Below are positions 12,129-23,066 of a DNA stretch of 64,000 bases, one piece after another. A model generated the notes under the pieces. That model saw only the letters and a program-made list of their open reading frames with translations, was not told the origin of the DNA and searched no databases. A program made the position numbers and the translations under genes. Numbering within the stretch: position 1 is the first letter of the stretch; every line of letters starts with the position of its first letter. This stretch comes from Gamarada debralockiae (lineage: Eukaryota > Ascomycota > Leotiomycetes > Helotiales > Hyphodiscaceae): positions 1-64,000 of the forward strand of contig NXFV01000106.1 in NCBI GenBank assembly GCA_002803225.1, given 5' to 3'.

Positions 12129-13315
12129 ATTCGTGAGTGATGTGAAATTATCGTTCAAGGTACAGTGATATATCCAAATCAAAGCTTGTTTATGCGTGTA
12201 CACACTCAAAGCTTGAGAGCTTTTGGAACTGGAGACCATGACCAATATATCTACCCCAGGCTTTAAGAACAGTTGATTATCCTAAAATGTGAATTTTTGG
12301 ATAAATCAAAATTGCTTCAACTCAACTGGTGGAACAGCGGAAATTGAGAACACTGATATTTTGTGGGATTTTGTCAGGCCATTATTTCGCAGTCCGAGTA
12401 CCCAGCAAGACTCTTATGAACATGAAGGACCCGACAATTGCCAAAAGGAGTCTCTCGTAGACTTTGGGAGATTCAATATCAGCTTTGTGACACAAGACTT
12501 GTGGCACCATGCCGGAGTTGTCTATCTCAGAGCACTGGCTGAGGGAGAGGAACTTCAGGGGAGTTTTTGAACAAGTCACGTGCTTTTACACGTGCCTGAA
12601 GTCCGCCACTTTCACGTCGGCCATGACTAAGCGTCCTCCAGATTGCTGGACTAGAGATCTTTGTTGCACATCTCAAAAACGGGCAAACACATGGCATATG
12701 CCAAAATGCGGCCTAGACGGCATGGAAAAGTGGGACTTTGCTCATATTTCTTTGGATCGACTTCTTCGCATCCATCTCCGGATTCGATTTGCACCCGCAG
12801 TCGAGGTGAAAGAAGAGATGAAAGAAGGAAGAGCGTTTGTTGCACGTCTGAAATTTTGCCCAGTCGAGCTATGGCGCCGTCTGGGTATGGTCATGGGTCG
12901 ATGATGGAGGTTCCCAACCGGCGGTGTCTTGGGGATGCAAATTTCGGAATCAAATGATCCATCTCGGCATTAATTAGTCATCTGAAATGCTACCTTTGTT
13001 TATCCTTAGGCAAAGACGCCTTCAACAGCCGCGTCATCCCGTCTTTCGCCTCGCATCGCTCAAACGATTCGAACAAAACCAATTTTGAGTCACAGAACAT
13101 CTCGGTCCCGAATGGACTTTTGAATTGTCCGTGGCTGACTCACGTCTTATTGATTGCGACGACAAGTGTCCGGGATCAGCCACATCTTCCCCACACCACA
13201 CATGCTTCTCGCCACTCTGAACATGGAGAGCTTCAGCCACGGACCGCTTTGGTACGCGCGGCTGCTCGAAGCCTGAGCTTCCAACCACTGAGCAAGCATA
13301 AACTCAATTCTTGCA
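12129..13315. other. intergenic between dead transporter and Hsp20
   Basis: No supported gene; several overlapping short ORFs on both strands look like chance. CACGTG occurs at about 12570 and again as ACACGTG about 15 bases later. Confidence 0.4.
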
Positions 13316-13475
13316 TTCTAGTACATTCCTATCAGGTCGAAACGAGTGCGTAGACACCGCAATCTGATTGATCCTTCAGAGTCTCCAGGGATAGATGCAT
13401 AGTCGCCTCTTTTCTTGTTTACGCGTTGAGTTTGCCTGTGAAGTTCGCAGCGGACTGCTTGGAGGTCTATAAAAA
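13316..13475 (+). promoter_or_regulatory. Hsp20 promoter: HSE-like site and TATA box
   Basis: TATAAAAA at 13468-13475 lies 97 bases before the Hsp20 ATG. TTCTAGTACATTC at 13316-13328 resembles a heat shock element (TTCnnGAAnnTTC with the middle unit reading GTA). Assignment to heat-shock factor is inference from the downstream gene. Confidence 0.45.
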
Positions 13476-13571
13476 CCCAGAGAGTTGCCCCTCCATTTCA
13501 TCATTATCTCATCATCACAAGAACTTTATTCTTTACCCCTCCAAACCAACGTATTCATACAATAAACAATC

Positions 13572-14618
13572 ATGGCATACAATTACCAACAAGTTCCCTT
13601 CTGGGATTTCATTCGAGGCTTCGAGCAAAACGGAGCAGGCGTTGACCACGTCGAAGGCCACCCTGCAGAAGGCTCCAACCCATTCGGTCCCCCTCCACCC
13701 GCAGGAGCAGAGGGCAGACACGCACCCCCACCACACCCATTCGCAGGCGGTTTCCCCTTCGGCGGCGCAGGTTTCTGGGGCCAAGGCCCTCACCACGGCG
13801 GCCCAGGCGCATGGGGAGGTCGAGGCGGTCGACGAGGCCGCCACTGTCGCCGCCGCGACGAACACGACGAGAACGAGCACACACCTAATGGCTCCCGCTC
13901 CCGCTCCCGCTCTCACTCTCCCAACGGCGAGCATACTGAAGGCGAAGCCAGAGAAGGATCTCCACACGGCCCAAGAGGTCGTCATGGACACGGACACCAT
14001 GGCGCACGAGGCTTCGGTCATCATGAACACGAACACGGCCCACGAGGCTGTGGACATCACGGCAGAGGCCGTGGAGGATGGGGCGGACGAGGACATCGAG
14101 GTCCACCTCCATTCGGTGGCCCCGGCGGCCCAGGCGGATTCGATTTGAGCGCTCTCTTCGAGTCGCTTTCCGCGCATCCACTTGCGCAGGCGTTCCGCGC
14201 CTACGCTGACGCCCAGCGATCAGGCGAGACACTTGTCCCTGAAGATGCGGATGCAGAGAACAGCTTCATCCCACCCGTCGACGTATTCTCCACCGAGAAG
14301 GAATATGTCTTGCACGTCGCGTTGCCTGGCGCAAAGAAAGAGGACGTGGGAGTGAACTGGGACGCCGAGAAAGGCCTTTTGAACCTCGCGGGCGTGGTGT
14401 ACAGACAGGGCGACGAGGAGTTTTTGAAGACGCTTAGTAAGAGCGAGAGGAAGGTTGGGGTATTTGAGCGTACGGTTAAGCTCCCGCCTGGAAGCGAGGA
14501 GAAGGAGGAGATTGATGGCGATGCTATCACTGCTAAGCTTGAGGATGGCGTGCTGGTTGTCTCTGTCCCGAAGGTGGAGAGGGAGTGGACTGAGGTCAAG
14601 AAGGTTGACATCGTCTAA
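13572..14618 (+). CDS. small heat shock protein, Hsp20/alpha-crystallin
   Basis: A single-exon gene of 348 residues. Residues 1-180 are Gly/His/Pro/Arg rich with many GHG, HHG and SRSRSRS-like stretches. The alpha-crystallin domain covers about residues 230-345: [20 protein letters not shown] starts it, [15 protein letters not shown] follows, and [11 protein letters not shown] and [13 protein letters not shown] form the final strands (the A-x-x-x-n-G-v-L box). An ATP-independent chaperone that holds unfolded proteins; fungal members are cytosolic and heat induced. The N-terminal arm is much longer and more Gly/His rich than in typical 150-220 residue fungal Hsp20s. GC bias in the low-complexity part creates long overlapping ORFs in other frames, which are not genes. 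The start has a good upstream TATA box. Confidence 0.93.
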   Translation: MAYNYQQVPFWDFIRGFEQNGAGVDHVEGHPAEGSNPFGPPPPAGAEGRHAPPPHPFAGGFPFGGAGFWGQGPHHGGPGAWGGRGGRRGRHCRRRDEHDENEHTPNGSRSRSRSHSPNGEHTEGEAREGSPHGPRGRHGHGHHGARGFGHHEHEHGPRGCGHHGRGRGGWGGRGHRGPPPFGGPGGPGGFDLSALFESLSAHPLAQAFRAYADAQRSGETLVPEDADAENSFIPPVDVFSTEKEYVLHVALPGAKKEDVGVNWDAEKGLLNLAGVVYRQGDEEFLKTLSKSERKVGVFERTVKLPPGSEEKEEIDGDAITAKLEDGVLVVSVPKVEREWTEVKKVDIV

Positions 14619-14855
14619 GGATCATAGCTGACTGTTAAGTCGAGCTGGCGTTTTGGGATTTGGGATTTCATTAGGCTTGATTTCTGACATTTGGTAATAA
14701 TGACCTGAGTGGTCCAAAAAAAATATCAAAAAAATGCCATCTGGCAATATTTTACAAAACGCTGCTCTTATCTGAATGTGATCGTAAATATTGTGACACT
14801 TTGACGTGAATGCAAATTTATTTATACTCATTGATCTCATTGATATGGGCCTCTA

Positions 14856-14942
14856 GGACCGGAGAGAGCTTCAACTCAGAAGCTTGGTCCACATCTGAGA
14901 CTCGGAGACCTTACATGTGATAACCAACTACACCATTCGGCC
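14856..14942 (-). other. tRNA-like sequence, copy 1
   Basis: The minus strand starts GGCCGAATGGTGTAGTTGG, a good pol III A-box context, and ends CTGAGTTGAAGCTCTCTCC-GGTCC like a degenerate B-box region. It pairs with 15365-15506 as an inverted copy. A pseudo-tRNA or the head of a SINE is likelier than a working tRNA gene. Confidence 0.35.
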
Positions 14943-15394
14943 AGATACAAGAGCAGCGAACTCTCTGTTTGTTGAAAGAAAATTTTTTATTTTAATATGT
15001 ACGACATCTCTATAACCTGCAATCCCTCTTATTATTGGTTTCTACTTTCTGCCTGATGTGGGTTGGCCTGATGTGTGCCGTGGCGGTCAATATTTGCTGC
15101 GACTCAGTTGCAGTAAATATTATTTGGCGTCCTAAACAAGGCGTCAAGGAATTTGCGACGCTAAGACTATCAAACACCATGAAAGAGCTCTAATGAACCT
15201 ACTATTGACGCATACAATGTAGTTTGAAAATATGGTCACGTGTAGGCTTTCCCTCGTGATCTCGGCCCAGCACAGGTCGGAAATCCGAGGATTTGCATTG
15301 CGGTCCTAAGTATTGAAATAAGAAATTATTTCCAACGAACATGGAGTTCACAGCTCCTGTATCTGGCCGGATGGTGTAGTTGGTTATCACATGT
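14909..15394. repeat. inverted repeat pair around a 300-base spacer
   Basis: About 90 bases at 14909-15000 recur inverted at 15300-15394. The best-matching 40 bases cover the tRNA-like A-box region (GTGTAGTTGGTTATCACATG and complement). Similarity continues into the sequence upstream of the tRNA-like start and then fades. Confidence 0.6.
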
Positions 15395-15506
15395 GAGCTC
15401 AACAACACGGTATTAAATTGGCATCAACTAACATTCAATTAGCTCGTTAACAATTGGTTAACAATTTATTCCGAGAAGGTCCTGAGATCGAGCCTCAGTC
15501 TGGTCA
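15365..15506 (+). other. tRNA-like sequence with long insert, T-run after it
   Basis: The ends GGCCGGA and TCTGGTC can form a 7-base acceptor stem. TGGTGTAGTTGG fits an A box, and CTGAG-ATCGAGC-CTCAG forms a proper T arm. A run of ten T residues follows at once, which would stop pol III. Between the D arm and T arm lie about 70 extra bases and no convincing anticodon stem. A valine-type pseudo-tRNA or SINE head is most likely. Confidence 0.4.
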
Positions 15507-15536
15507 TTTTTTTTTTGCCCTTTTTCCTTTTTGGCT

Positions 15537-15700
15537 TGTACAGTATCGTTCAAAATCGGCTTCAGTTGCGAACACTCGACGATTTTATTTTTGACCCACC
15601 ATTTTCAGAGGAACTAACCCATTATAGCTAGCGTGATTCCAAGCCCTGCATTCGCTTATTTCCCCTGCTCTAAGGCACGTGAAGCGTAGACTTCTGCCTG
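15537..15700 (+). repeat. dispersed repeat family A, copy 2
   Basis: Shares AATCGGCTTCAGTT, GATTTTATTTTTGACCC, the TATAGCTAGC core and ACTTCTGCCTGAGGATT with the inverted copy at 18600-18783, and part of it with 3429-3570. It lies just downstream of the tRNA-like sequence and its T-run. Confidence 0.6.
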
Positions 15701-16053
15701 AGGATTTCCTCGCGTCGCCAGCCATGGGCAATATTTCTGTGTCACGTGAGAGAATTGAACTTCTGCCTGAGGATTAATGTCCCCCTGTAGAATATTCTAG
15801 AACTAGCTCTGAATTGCATCCTCCCTCCCGTTCGTGCTTTCCCTCAAATACTGGTTCTACTTTCTTAACGTTGCCGTCATACCATCGGCTCTGGATATTT
15901 CTCTCTCTAATATTGTCGTAAACCAACCCAGGGCAACCTCCGTAAGTTTTATTTGCAAGCTTATGAAGTTTATTTGAAGTAAGCTAATTTTGAGTGCTAC
16001 TTAGGAACACATCTCCTAACTTGGCTTATGTTAGAGAAGGAGCCATAGCCAAG

Positions 16054-16695
16054 ATGCATACTCCAACAGTAGTGGTCATAGACTACTCACCGGAGCAGCT
16101 AGATGAAAGGAAGAAGAAGGCCATTAGGAAGGATTTAGAGGACTTCGACACACCCGCGCAAGTCCTGCTTTTAGCAGCGACATTTGCGGGTACAATTACA
16201 TTCTCGGTCCTCCTAGCGCCTCGCGACGGTGACCTAACACCTGGTCTTAGAGAACTCGCATATGCAAGCTCTCTCTTCCTCGGAGGCATAGTAGGCTGTA
16301 TCCTCATCATTGTTTCCATCAGAGTCGACAGATCGCTCAAGGAAATTACAATAGAGGCTGCGGTTGTATGCCTAATACTCTTTGTGGCTTTTTATCTGAT
16401 GCTACATGCAACCAGTCTATTTCTGGGCGAGAGCGGCCCTTTTATTCTCGGTTCAATTCTTTACCTATCCTTTGGGATCCTTACGCTCATTTTCTTCTTG
16501 AATGAGTGGCGTCGTCACCCTCTGGGAAGATGGGCTATGGAAGAGAAGCTTCTTCGCGAGGCGGAAATCAAAAAACAAAGAGAATCAATGGGAGAGCCTG
16601 GAAGGGGAGAGTCAGGCCTAGCGAGTAGACAACTAGTCGCGGCAGAGGGACAATCCTTTCAAGTCCACCCTGTTGAAGCGAATTCACAATGTTAA
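16054..16695 (+). CDS. hypothetical four-helix membrane protein
   Basis: 213 residues from the first in-frame ATG (MHTPTVVVIDYSPEQL). After a charged N-terminus with KKKAIRKDLEDF come four hydrophobic segments at about residues 37-54, 67-90, 100-125 and 130-150. The C-terminal tail is basic and polar. No conserved family motif was recognised; the plan resembles small fungal four-TM proteins of unknown role. A GTAAGT...CTTAG intron at 15942-16004 with a GCTAAT branch site lies just upstream, so the transcript probably has a spliced 5' leader. Reading further upstream would run into that intron, which is why the ATG at 16054 is chosen. Confidence 0.6.
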   Translation: MHTPTVVVIDYSPEQLDERKKKAIRKDLEDFDTPAQVLLLAATFAGTITFSVLLAPRDGDLTPGLRELAYASSLFLGGIVGCILIIVSIRVDRSLKEITIEAAVVCLILFVAFYLMLHATSLFLGESGPFILGSILYLSFGILTLIFFLNEWRRHPLGRWAMEEKLLREAEIKKQRESMGEPGRGESGLASRQLVAAEGQSFQVHPVEANSQC

Positions 16696-16855
16696 GGAAC
16701 CGCCGCTGCTCGTCGCTTTGAAGTGCGTCAAGGGATGTTGTTGGAGTTAGGGCATGTTGTTCGCTAGTTAGGGTTACCTCAAGCGTCACTATCGAATTTT
16801 CTTGTTTCGGATGGAAGCAGAGAGACAAGCATGAGAGAGGACAAGGGCTGTTGGT

Positions 16856-17010
16856 TGGAATTGCCTAATCAGGTATAGCCTGTATTTACCCCTCTTTTGT
16901 GATATAAGAGAGCTCTGCCCCTCCTTGTATTTCAGCTCCGGAGATATCAGCTAGGTCTAGAAATGCCACTATATTTCGCCCCCAAAATACAGCTCAACTG
17001 ACAAGGGCCG
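16856..17010 (-). repeat. dispersed repeat family B, uninterrupted copy
   Basis: On the minus strand this reads the same as 39917-40018 joined to 41067-41115 at about 90 percent by eye, including GAAATATAGTGGCATTTCTA and AGACCTAGCTGATATCTC. It shows what the empty site of the 40 kb insertion looked like. Confidence 0.75.
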
Positions 17011-18460
17011 ACATGCTAGCTGAATCACTTGGATAATAGGAAATGCCTTATCTGGTACAAATCATTTATACAATTGATTAAGTGAAACCAAAGACTTTAG
17101 ATGGGTTCAGCTTCAAAGAAGGATAATATAAGTGAATGAGTATCCGGAATATACTTACTTTAGATTTTGTTCAGGTACTGTTAGGGCGTTTCTCGTGTGA
17201 CGTGCAACTAGTAGTCGGACCTCTTTCGGCCTAGTTTCGGGGCACGTGCGCCACCCCTTTTAAGAGAAGCTTGCAGCTTGAGATATAGGAACCAGAGTTT
17301 AGCTTGTGCAGTACTGGAATAGATAGCTAATTGAGCTCTAAAACCATTATCTACGGCATTCTATTTACGTGATTCCCTGCTTGGAGGCGCGTTACACACA
17401 GGTTGAAGGTAGCTACTATAGAAAGTGTGCTTAGCGCTAATATTAGGGGTGTCAGCTAGTAATTTTTGAGAGTGCAGCCGTACATTAAAGCAAAGCACAA
17501 AGTGGATGACACAATCAAGGAGCCAGAATCTGTCTTCACATAGGTGTTGTTAGCAAATGGCATGTGCTGTAGTGCTTGAGCTCTTAATCCTTGATTGATT
17601 GATTGATTGATTTACTCATACACGGTTCCAGCCATCCGTTTGGACAGCTATGCCGGAATGGCCCAGCTTTGGCACCAGTTGCCGAACTGCGTCTACCTCA
17701 GTAAACGCACCTCACTTTCATCACACTCGTGTGACCAGCAACCTCCTTCACTGGGCGGTCTGGCTTCTATCTGCGCATATATATATATTCGTTGATAGAA
17801 GTGCTCTGTTTGTGACTGTGGTATAAGGCTCTGACTCGGCGACCAACTGTCCTCCTGTGTCTGCGGTCCCTAGATACATGGTGGGCTACGGCCACAATGA
17901 AGCCATGTTGCAACTCCGCTGGCCACAGCAACCGTGATTCCACGACCCCCCTGGTCCTCACAGGGGAAAACCTTCCCAACATCGTTCTCTCTCGTCCAAA
18001 TCGCCCCTTCCATACTCCCGTAACTCCAAAACCCCCAAGACCCTGACTCCCCCAAATCGTGTGACTGTGTGTGCCCTTGTGTGGGCCAAGTTCCTGCTAT
18101 ATGCTCTGTAAATTGGTGGTGTCGTTTCAATGAGGGTTCAAGAATCTGTCGAGCAGGACTACAGTTGTACCGCATCTGAGATCTGGGTGGTCCAATTGAG
18201 GCTGTGTTGAGGTAGGAAAACCCTGAGGAGTTGCTGCCGGCCTGCAAGAACGCTTCACTGTAGCCACCTTCCTCCAATACGACCACCGCCCGTGATCGCT
18301 CCCCAGCACAATCCCATCTGCCACTATGACCGGAGCCGCGCGTGAACTGTCAGGCCCTAAGGACAATCCGAGATCAAGCCGCAGTCGCTTTCGAGGTTGC
18401 CGTCGCTACTCGCAAATCCATCGTCCTACTGGCCACGCTGTTATCTTGAGCATGATGGGT

Positions 18461-18567
18461 TGGCAGCCGCAGGATTCGAACCTACCAGCACAAGCTGTCT
18501 TCCTCGACTCTGGCCGTGAGAAGAGTATACACAGCAGGTGCTCACCAGAGAGGCAGTGCCAGCCGCC
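18461..18567 (-). other. tRNA-like sequence with B box, possible SINE head
   Basis: On the minus strand GGTTCGAATCC is a perfect pol III B box inside a T arm (GTAGG...CCTGC), and the termini GGCGGCT and GGCTGCC form a 7-base stem with G-T pairs, followed by A. At 107 bases it would have to be a class II tRNA or carry an intron, but the A-box region is poor and the middle folds as one long hairpin (AGCAC...GTGCT, GCTGT...ACAGC). A working tRNA gene is doubtful. Confidence 0.3.
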
Positions 18568-18599
18568 AACCAAACGCTCTTAATCCTTAGGCAGGAATT

Positions 18600-18783
18600 A
18601 AGTCAGATCAGCCAACATCGTCTAATCCTCAGGCAGAAGTCCACGTGACAGTTCAGCGAGTTAAGCGAGTGCAGGGGTATAGAATTGGGCTAGCCATAGA
18701 CGGTTAGTGCCGCAGAAAATATGGGTCAAAATAAAATCATTGAGTGTTCCAAACTGAAGCCGATTTCGAACTTTACTGTACCT
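18600..18783 (-). repeat. dispersed repeat family A, copy 3 (inverted)
   Basis: Reverse complement of 15537-15700 with shared blocks AATCGGCTTCAGTT, TATGGCTAGCCC and GACTTCTGCCTGAGGATTA. Copies 2 and 3 point towards each other across 3 kb. Confidence 0.6.
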
Positions 18784-19578
18784 GTGGATGTTTGAAATGA
18801 CAAAAGTTTCTTTTTGGCCTTTTGCTTTGTGTGCATGGCGGGAAGCGAGGAGGAATCGGTTCGCGTCCAGGGCAAAGGAAGATCTCGGGTTTCTTTTTGG
18901 TTCAATAACAAAGGCCTGTGACTCAAAGAACCGTCACAGTTTCCACATTCAAGTGTTCCAATTGAAAGGGTTGTCAACGGGGATTTCCTTCAGTCATTCA
19001 GTCACGTGATATAGAAATGTGTCGCAGACATTCCCTGGCAATTGAGACTTCCCGAGGCCTAGATCTGATCTAGATACAGAAATCCACTTGGGAGATGTAT
19101 TTGCCACTTGTTAGGCTCTCCGTAAGGTGTTCTTGAAACATTCTCTTTTCGATGGCAGCGGCGTGCACCACCACATCAAAACGCCACAGTCCCCGCCCGC
19201 ATATTCCGGGCTTTTGCCGTAAGGTTGCCCATACAACGAAGCTATCTGACTTCTTTATTTTGTCCTCATGTTACACCCCACTTACTTTTTCTACCGGCAA
19301 GTTCACTCTTCTGCCATCTTCGCCTCCAAGAGAAATTCGTTGCTTGCAGCGCATGTTCGAGCGGTAATTTGGGAGAACTCACGTGCTCTTACGATCGTTC
19401 GGTTTCTACGTCATTTGCGACCAGAACTGATGATTTCAACTACCCTCTAAGGGCTTCCTTTCGCACGCTCTGTTGATCCTCCGACAGCAAATATCGAGGC
19501 ATCTGGCATCTCGCACCTTCCTGGACCTTTTGCTGGACAATTTGCGACACTTTGAACACAACCGAACAAACCGCAATC

Positions 19579-21836
19579 ATGTCAGACGACGGCGATTACC
19601 TCCAACCCGGCTTCGAGCCCTCCAGTCTCACTGTTCCACGCCTTCGCTCCATCCTCGTCGCACACGCCATTCCCTACCCCTCCGGCGCAAAGAAACCCCA
19701 GCTCGTCGAAATATTCACCGACAATGTGGTTCCCCAGGCGCCGAAGATACTTGCACAAAGAGCACGAGCGAAGCGAACAAGCAGAGGTATCGTAGATGCG
19801 GAGTCTTCGACGGAAAGCAGTACTCAGGAAAGTACAACTGCTAGCACTGAGGATCTGATGCCTCCACCCCCAACTCCAAGAACGAGATCAGTTAGGAAGC
19901 CATCAGCGAAGCTCAGGGCGGCGGATGAGAGTGAAAGCGATGCTCCTGCGATGCGAAGTCCGACAAAGAGAACGCCGAGAGCGAGTGGCAAGCATGCAAG
20001 AGCTTCAGATACTGAGACCGGTACGGATCTTGATGGGGTGAGGAGAACTGTTCGCAAGTCAAGGAAGAGCGAAGCTGCTCCGACACCTGTCCCTGCCCCG
20101 AGAGTCAAACGCGAAGAAATTGATGATGGTGCGGGCGTTTCGAGGAGAGAAAGTGCATTTACTTTTGACAATCCATTCCAGAGTGGTAGCTCTCCACTAT
20201 CAGAAGGACGAAGCGTTAGTGGTGAGCGGACGCGAAAGAGTCTTGGAACGAGCATCACGAAGCGGAAGAGCAGCTCAACCCGCAGACGAACCGATGGTCC
20301 GAAGGCTGAAGATGGCATTCACCCACCGACTTCTGCTACTTTCGAGATTCCTGTCAGCCAAATTAACAAGGACGTTGATGAGAATGGTGTCGAGGCTAGC
20401 GAGGAGTTCACGGCGGAAGCGCAGTTGGAGTTGGCGCAGGAGCAAGCTGCGAATGGAGCCAATGCTCTGGGACCTCGAAGACCGAAGCGCAAACAGTCAG
20501 GTGGAGTTGGCAAAGCTGGACCGATATGGGTCGTCCTTCTTACTCTGCTTGGCGGCTACGCAACCTGGTACAGACAGGAGAAGATTGCCGTTGGCTACTG
20601 CGGAGTTGGCAGAGATGCAACTCAGATCATTCCAGCTGGTATTCAAGTCCCCGATTGGGTAAAGACTTTGGCAGAACCGCAATGCGAACTTTGTCCTCAG
20701 CACGCCTACTGCAAGGAGAACCTCGAAACTCATTGCGAGGCCGATTTCGTGCTTAAGCCCCATCCGCTTTCTCTTGGTGGCTTGGTGCCTCTTACTCCTA
20801 CCTGTGAACCTGATGGAGAGAAGGTCCGCAGAGTTAAGGCGGTGGCCGATCGTGCAGTCGAAGAGTTGAGAGAAAGACGTGCGAAGTGGGAGTGTGGTGA
20901 CTTGGTTGATGAAGCTGGTGCTCCAGAGCCGACCGTCGAGATCGATGCTGATGAGTTGAAGAAGGAAGTTAGCAAGAAGCGAAGAAAGGGCATGGGTGAA
21001 GCGGAGTTTGAGGAATTGTGGGCCGGTGCTATCGGAGAGATTGAGGGAAGGGAAGAAGTTGTCAGTGCTGCTGATGGGTAAGCTTTACTCTCTAATTCTT
21101 GCCACTTTTCTTCTCCGTTTGCTACATATCTGTTTTCCGGATTTCCAATTTTGCCATTTACCCTACCCTTCCATATCCTATCAAATACAACATGCAATCT
21201 GACAAGACCCCCACTAACCAGGTTCCTCATCCCCTCCACAGACCCCACAAGCTCCTCACCAGCACCTCCCTCGCACGCCTCCCCCTCGGATGCGCCATCC
21301 GACGATCCTTCAGACTCGCTCTGGCACGACATCGCGTCCAAATTGCTTCTATAACCTCCTTCCTCCTGCTCGTCCTCTATATCCGCCATTTTATTACCTC
21401 TCGCGCTGCCACGAATGCCGCAATTCCAGGCCTCGTGTCTCATACTCTTGACAAGTTGGTTGAACAAGCTACACTTCATGCTCAGGATAAAGAGGACTAT
21501 CCAGAAAGCTTCATCAGCATTGGGCAACTGAGAGATGATGTGTTGAGACATGAGCATAGCATCAAGAAACGAGAAGCTGTTTGGAAAAAGGTGCGGGCGG
21601 TGGTAGAGATGAATGCCAATGTTCGCAGTTCACAGCGAGAGGGGAGAAATGGGGAGATATCAAGGGTGTGGGAGTGGATTGGTGCAGTAGGCAACTTGGA
21701 AAGTGGTGAACGGAGGCGCAAGAGTGGACGTGTTAGTTGGGGCGTTTACGATGAACGCAGCAGTCCTGTTTCAGGAAGTGATGGCGGCCCGGAAGTTGTG
21801 CAGATGAAATGGCAAGAGGGACGGCCTATCTATTGA
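19579..21836 (+). CDS. Src1/Heh-type inner nuclear membrane protein (LEM-like, MSC domain)
   Basis: Two exons, 19579-21077 and 21242-21836, joined by a 164-base intron; 697 residues. Residues 13-45 form a helix-extension-helix/LEM-like domain (LTVPRLRSILVAHAIPYPSG). A long Ser/Arg-rich nucleoplasmic linker follows with KRTPR and RRPKRKQ stretches (likely nuclear import signals). Then come a first membrane span (WVVLLTLLGGYATWY, about 313-335), a luminal Cys-containing segment (CELCPQHAYCKENLETHC), a second span (about 532-550) and a Man1-Src1p C-terminal domain ending near VWEWIG. The layout is that of S. cerevisiae Src1/Heh1 and Heh2, which tether chromatin to the nuclear envelope and act in nuclear pore quality control. 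The join gives DGPHKLLTSTSLARLPLGC, conserved in fungal relatives, so the intron choice is secure. The ATG at 19579 precedes the HeH domain closely. Confidence 0.92.
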
Positions 21837-22385
21837 TTCTTCATTGTTGGGAGGAAAACTTTATTTTGTTTGTGTTGTGTTATTATCCTGCACTCTTGTC
21901 CCGGTGTTGGACTTTTTTCTTTGTGTACATCCTAGGGCTGGCGGGATCGGGTCTGCGGACGGCTATGGGGTGATACCTCATAGATAGTAGTACTTCCTAA
22001 ACCATAATTCCATTGACATGGGCCATGTGGCATTTTCATCACATATTTGACTGCTGTGCTAAGTTCCGTGGCACTTGTTTTTCTAAATTCCTATCCCATC
22101 CACAACGCCTCTTTAACCGCTCTTCATCAGGATTCTTCTATTTCGTCCCTTCTTTTGCTAAAACTTCTCCATTATTAAGGCCAAGTGAGCCTCCAAATCC
22201 TCATGCCAAATCCATCTTACCGATCGTTTTCAACCATTGAGCCAGCTTCTCCAAATCTTTTCCAATACCATCACCCTCCATACCTAACGCTTGGCCATGT
22301 TCTCAACTCTGCGAAGACACTCTAAGTGCGCGATGCACCCGGATAAAATCATGCGCATCGAAAGTCTGTGAACAGCAAATTCAGA
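21837..22385. other. intergenic between convergent genes
   Basis: Src1-like (plus) and GNAT (minus) genes converge here, so both 3' ends lie in this 550-base stretch. No gene or repeat seen. Confidence 0.45.
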
Positions 22386-23066
22386 TCATGAAAGTCTCTC
22401 CATAATAATTCCGGCCCTGGTCAAATACTTCTCAGGATTACTCTTTCCCCCATCAGCAGGAACCATCTCCTCATCCCCATTACTAATATACGCCTCCGCA
22501 AGCGTACACCGACCCGCCTCCACAAACCCCAACCCATCATAGAGCTTCTTCACTACAATATTATTCGGATGAATCATGATCCTCACCCTCGCCTTCTTTC
22601 CCTCCCCGGCTTCTGCGGCGAAATCAAGCGCGCCTTTAATCAGCATCTTCGCGATGCCCTTCCCTCGATGTTCAGGGCTGTTGTACACAGCCGCCATCTG
22701 CCATTTGCTTTCTGCTTCATCTGGTCCGATTTCTGGACCTCCGCTCTCGGTTAACTCGTACTTGGCTTTGGGGAATGGGCCGAAGAGAGTGGCACTTCCG
22801 ACCCAGTCGCCTGCGTCGATGGTTTGCTCTTCAGGCTTAATGGACGGCGCGTATGCGACAGCGATAAATGTTTGCACTTGCGGGCGCTTTAAGCGCGCGA
22901 TCCATTGAGGTGCTGTGAATGCGGATTCGGCTGCGAAAGTGGAGCTGAATGCAGCAGCTGATACTGTGAGTGCCGAGAGACGCAAGGCGGCGAACTTGCC
23001 AGCGAGGAAGGAAAGAAGCGCAGGATCTGAAGTGGGGAGATGGTGGATTTTGTAAATGTAAGACAT
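22386..23066 (-). CDS. GNAT family N-acetyltransferase
   Basis: A single exon of 226 residues. Acetyl-CoA binding motif A is AVYNSPEHRGKGIAKMLIKG (about 140-160), with the R/Q-x-x-G-x-G/A pattern as RGKGIA, followed by the motif B region IHPNNIVVKKLYDGLGF (about 180-197). The N-terminal 65 residues are Ala-rich. The substrate is unknown; this subfamily of fungal GNATs usually acts on small molecules. Intact, with the ATG supported by the first conserved strand (YIYKIHHLP). Its neighbour is a convergent nuclear-envelope gene, so the context gives no hint. Confidence 0.85.
   Translation of the reverse strand: MSYIYKIHHLPTSDPALLSFLAGKFAALRLSALTVSAAAFSSTFAAESAFTAPQWIARLKRPQVQTFIAVAYAPSIKPEEQTIDAGDWVGSATLFGPFPKAKYELTESGGPEIGPDEAESKWQMAAVYNSPEHRGKGIAKMLIKGALDFAAEAGEGKKARVRIMIHPNNIVVKKLYDGLGFVEAGRCTLAEAYISNGDEEMVPADGGKSNPEKYLTRAGIIMERLS

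Larger units (their letters stand above)
16696..19578. other. long intergenic region with repeats
   Basis: No supported gene in 2.9 kb. It holds a repeat family B copy (16856-17010), a short TTGA repeat (17591-17611), a tRNA-like hairpin (18461-18567), an inverted family A copy (18600-18783) and, at its right end, the Src1-like gene's promoter. ORFs at 17870-18366 (minus) look like chance. Confidence 0.4.

Noticed and set aside
13426..14177. Two long ORFs (240 residues plus, 214 residues minus) across the Hsp20 5' half
   Set aside because: They overlap the low-complexity GC-rich arm of Hsp20, show Ala/Arg/Thr-rich composition, and have no domain. They are frame shadows.
18461..18567. Working tRNA gene
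   Set aside because: B box and outer stem are good, but the A box and anticodon arm are not, and the middle folds as a hairpin. Kept only as a tRNA-like feature.
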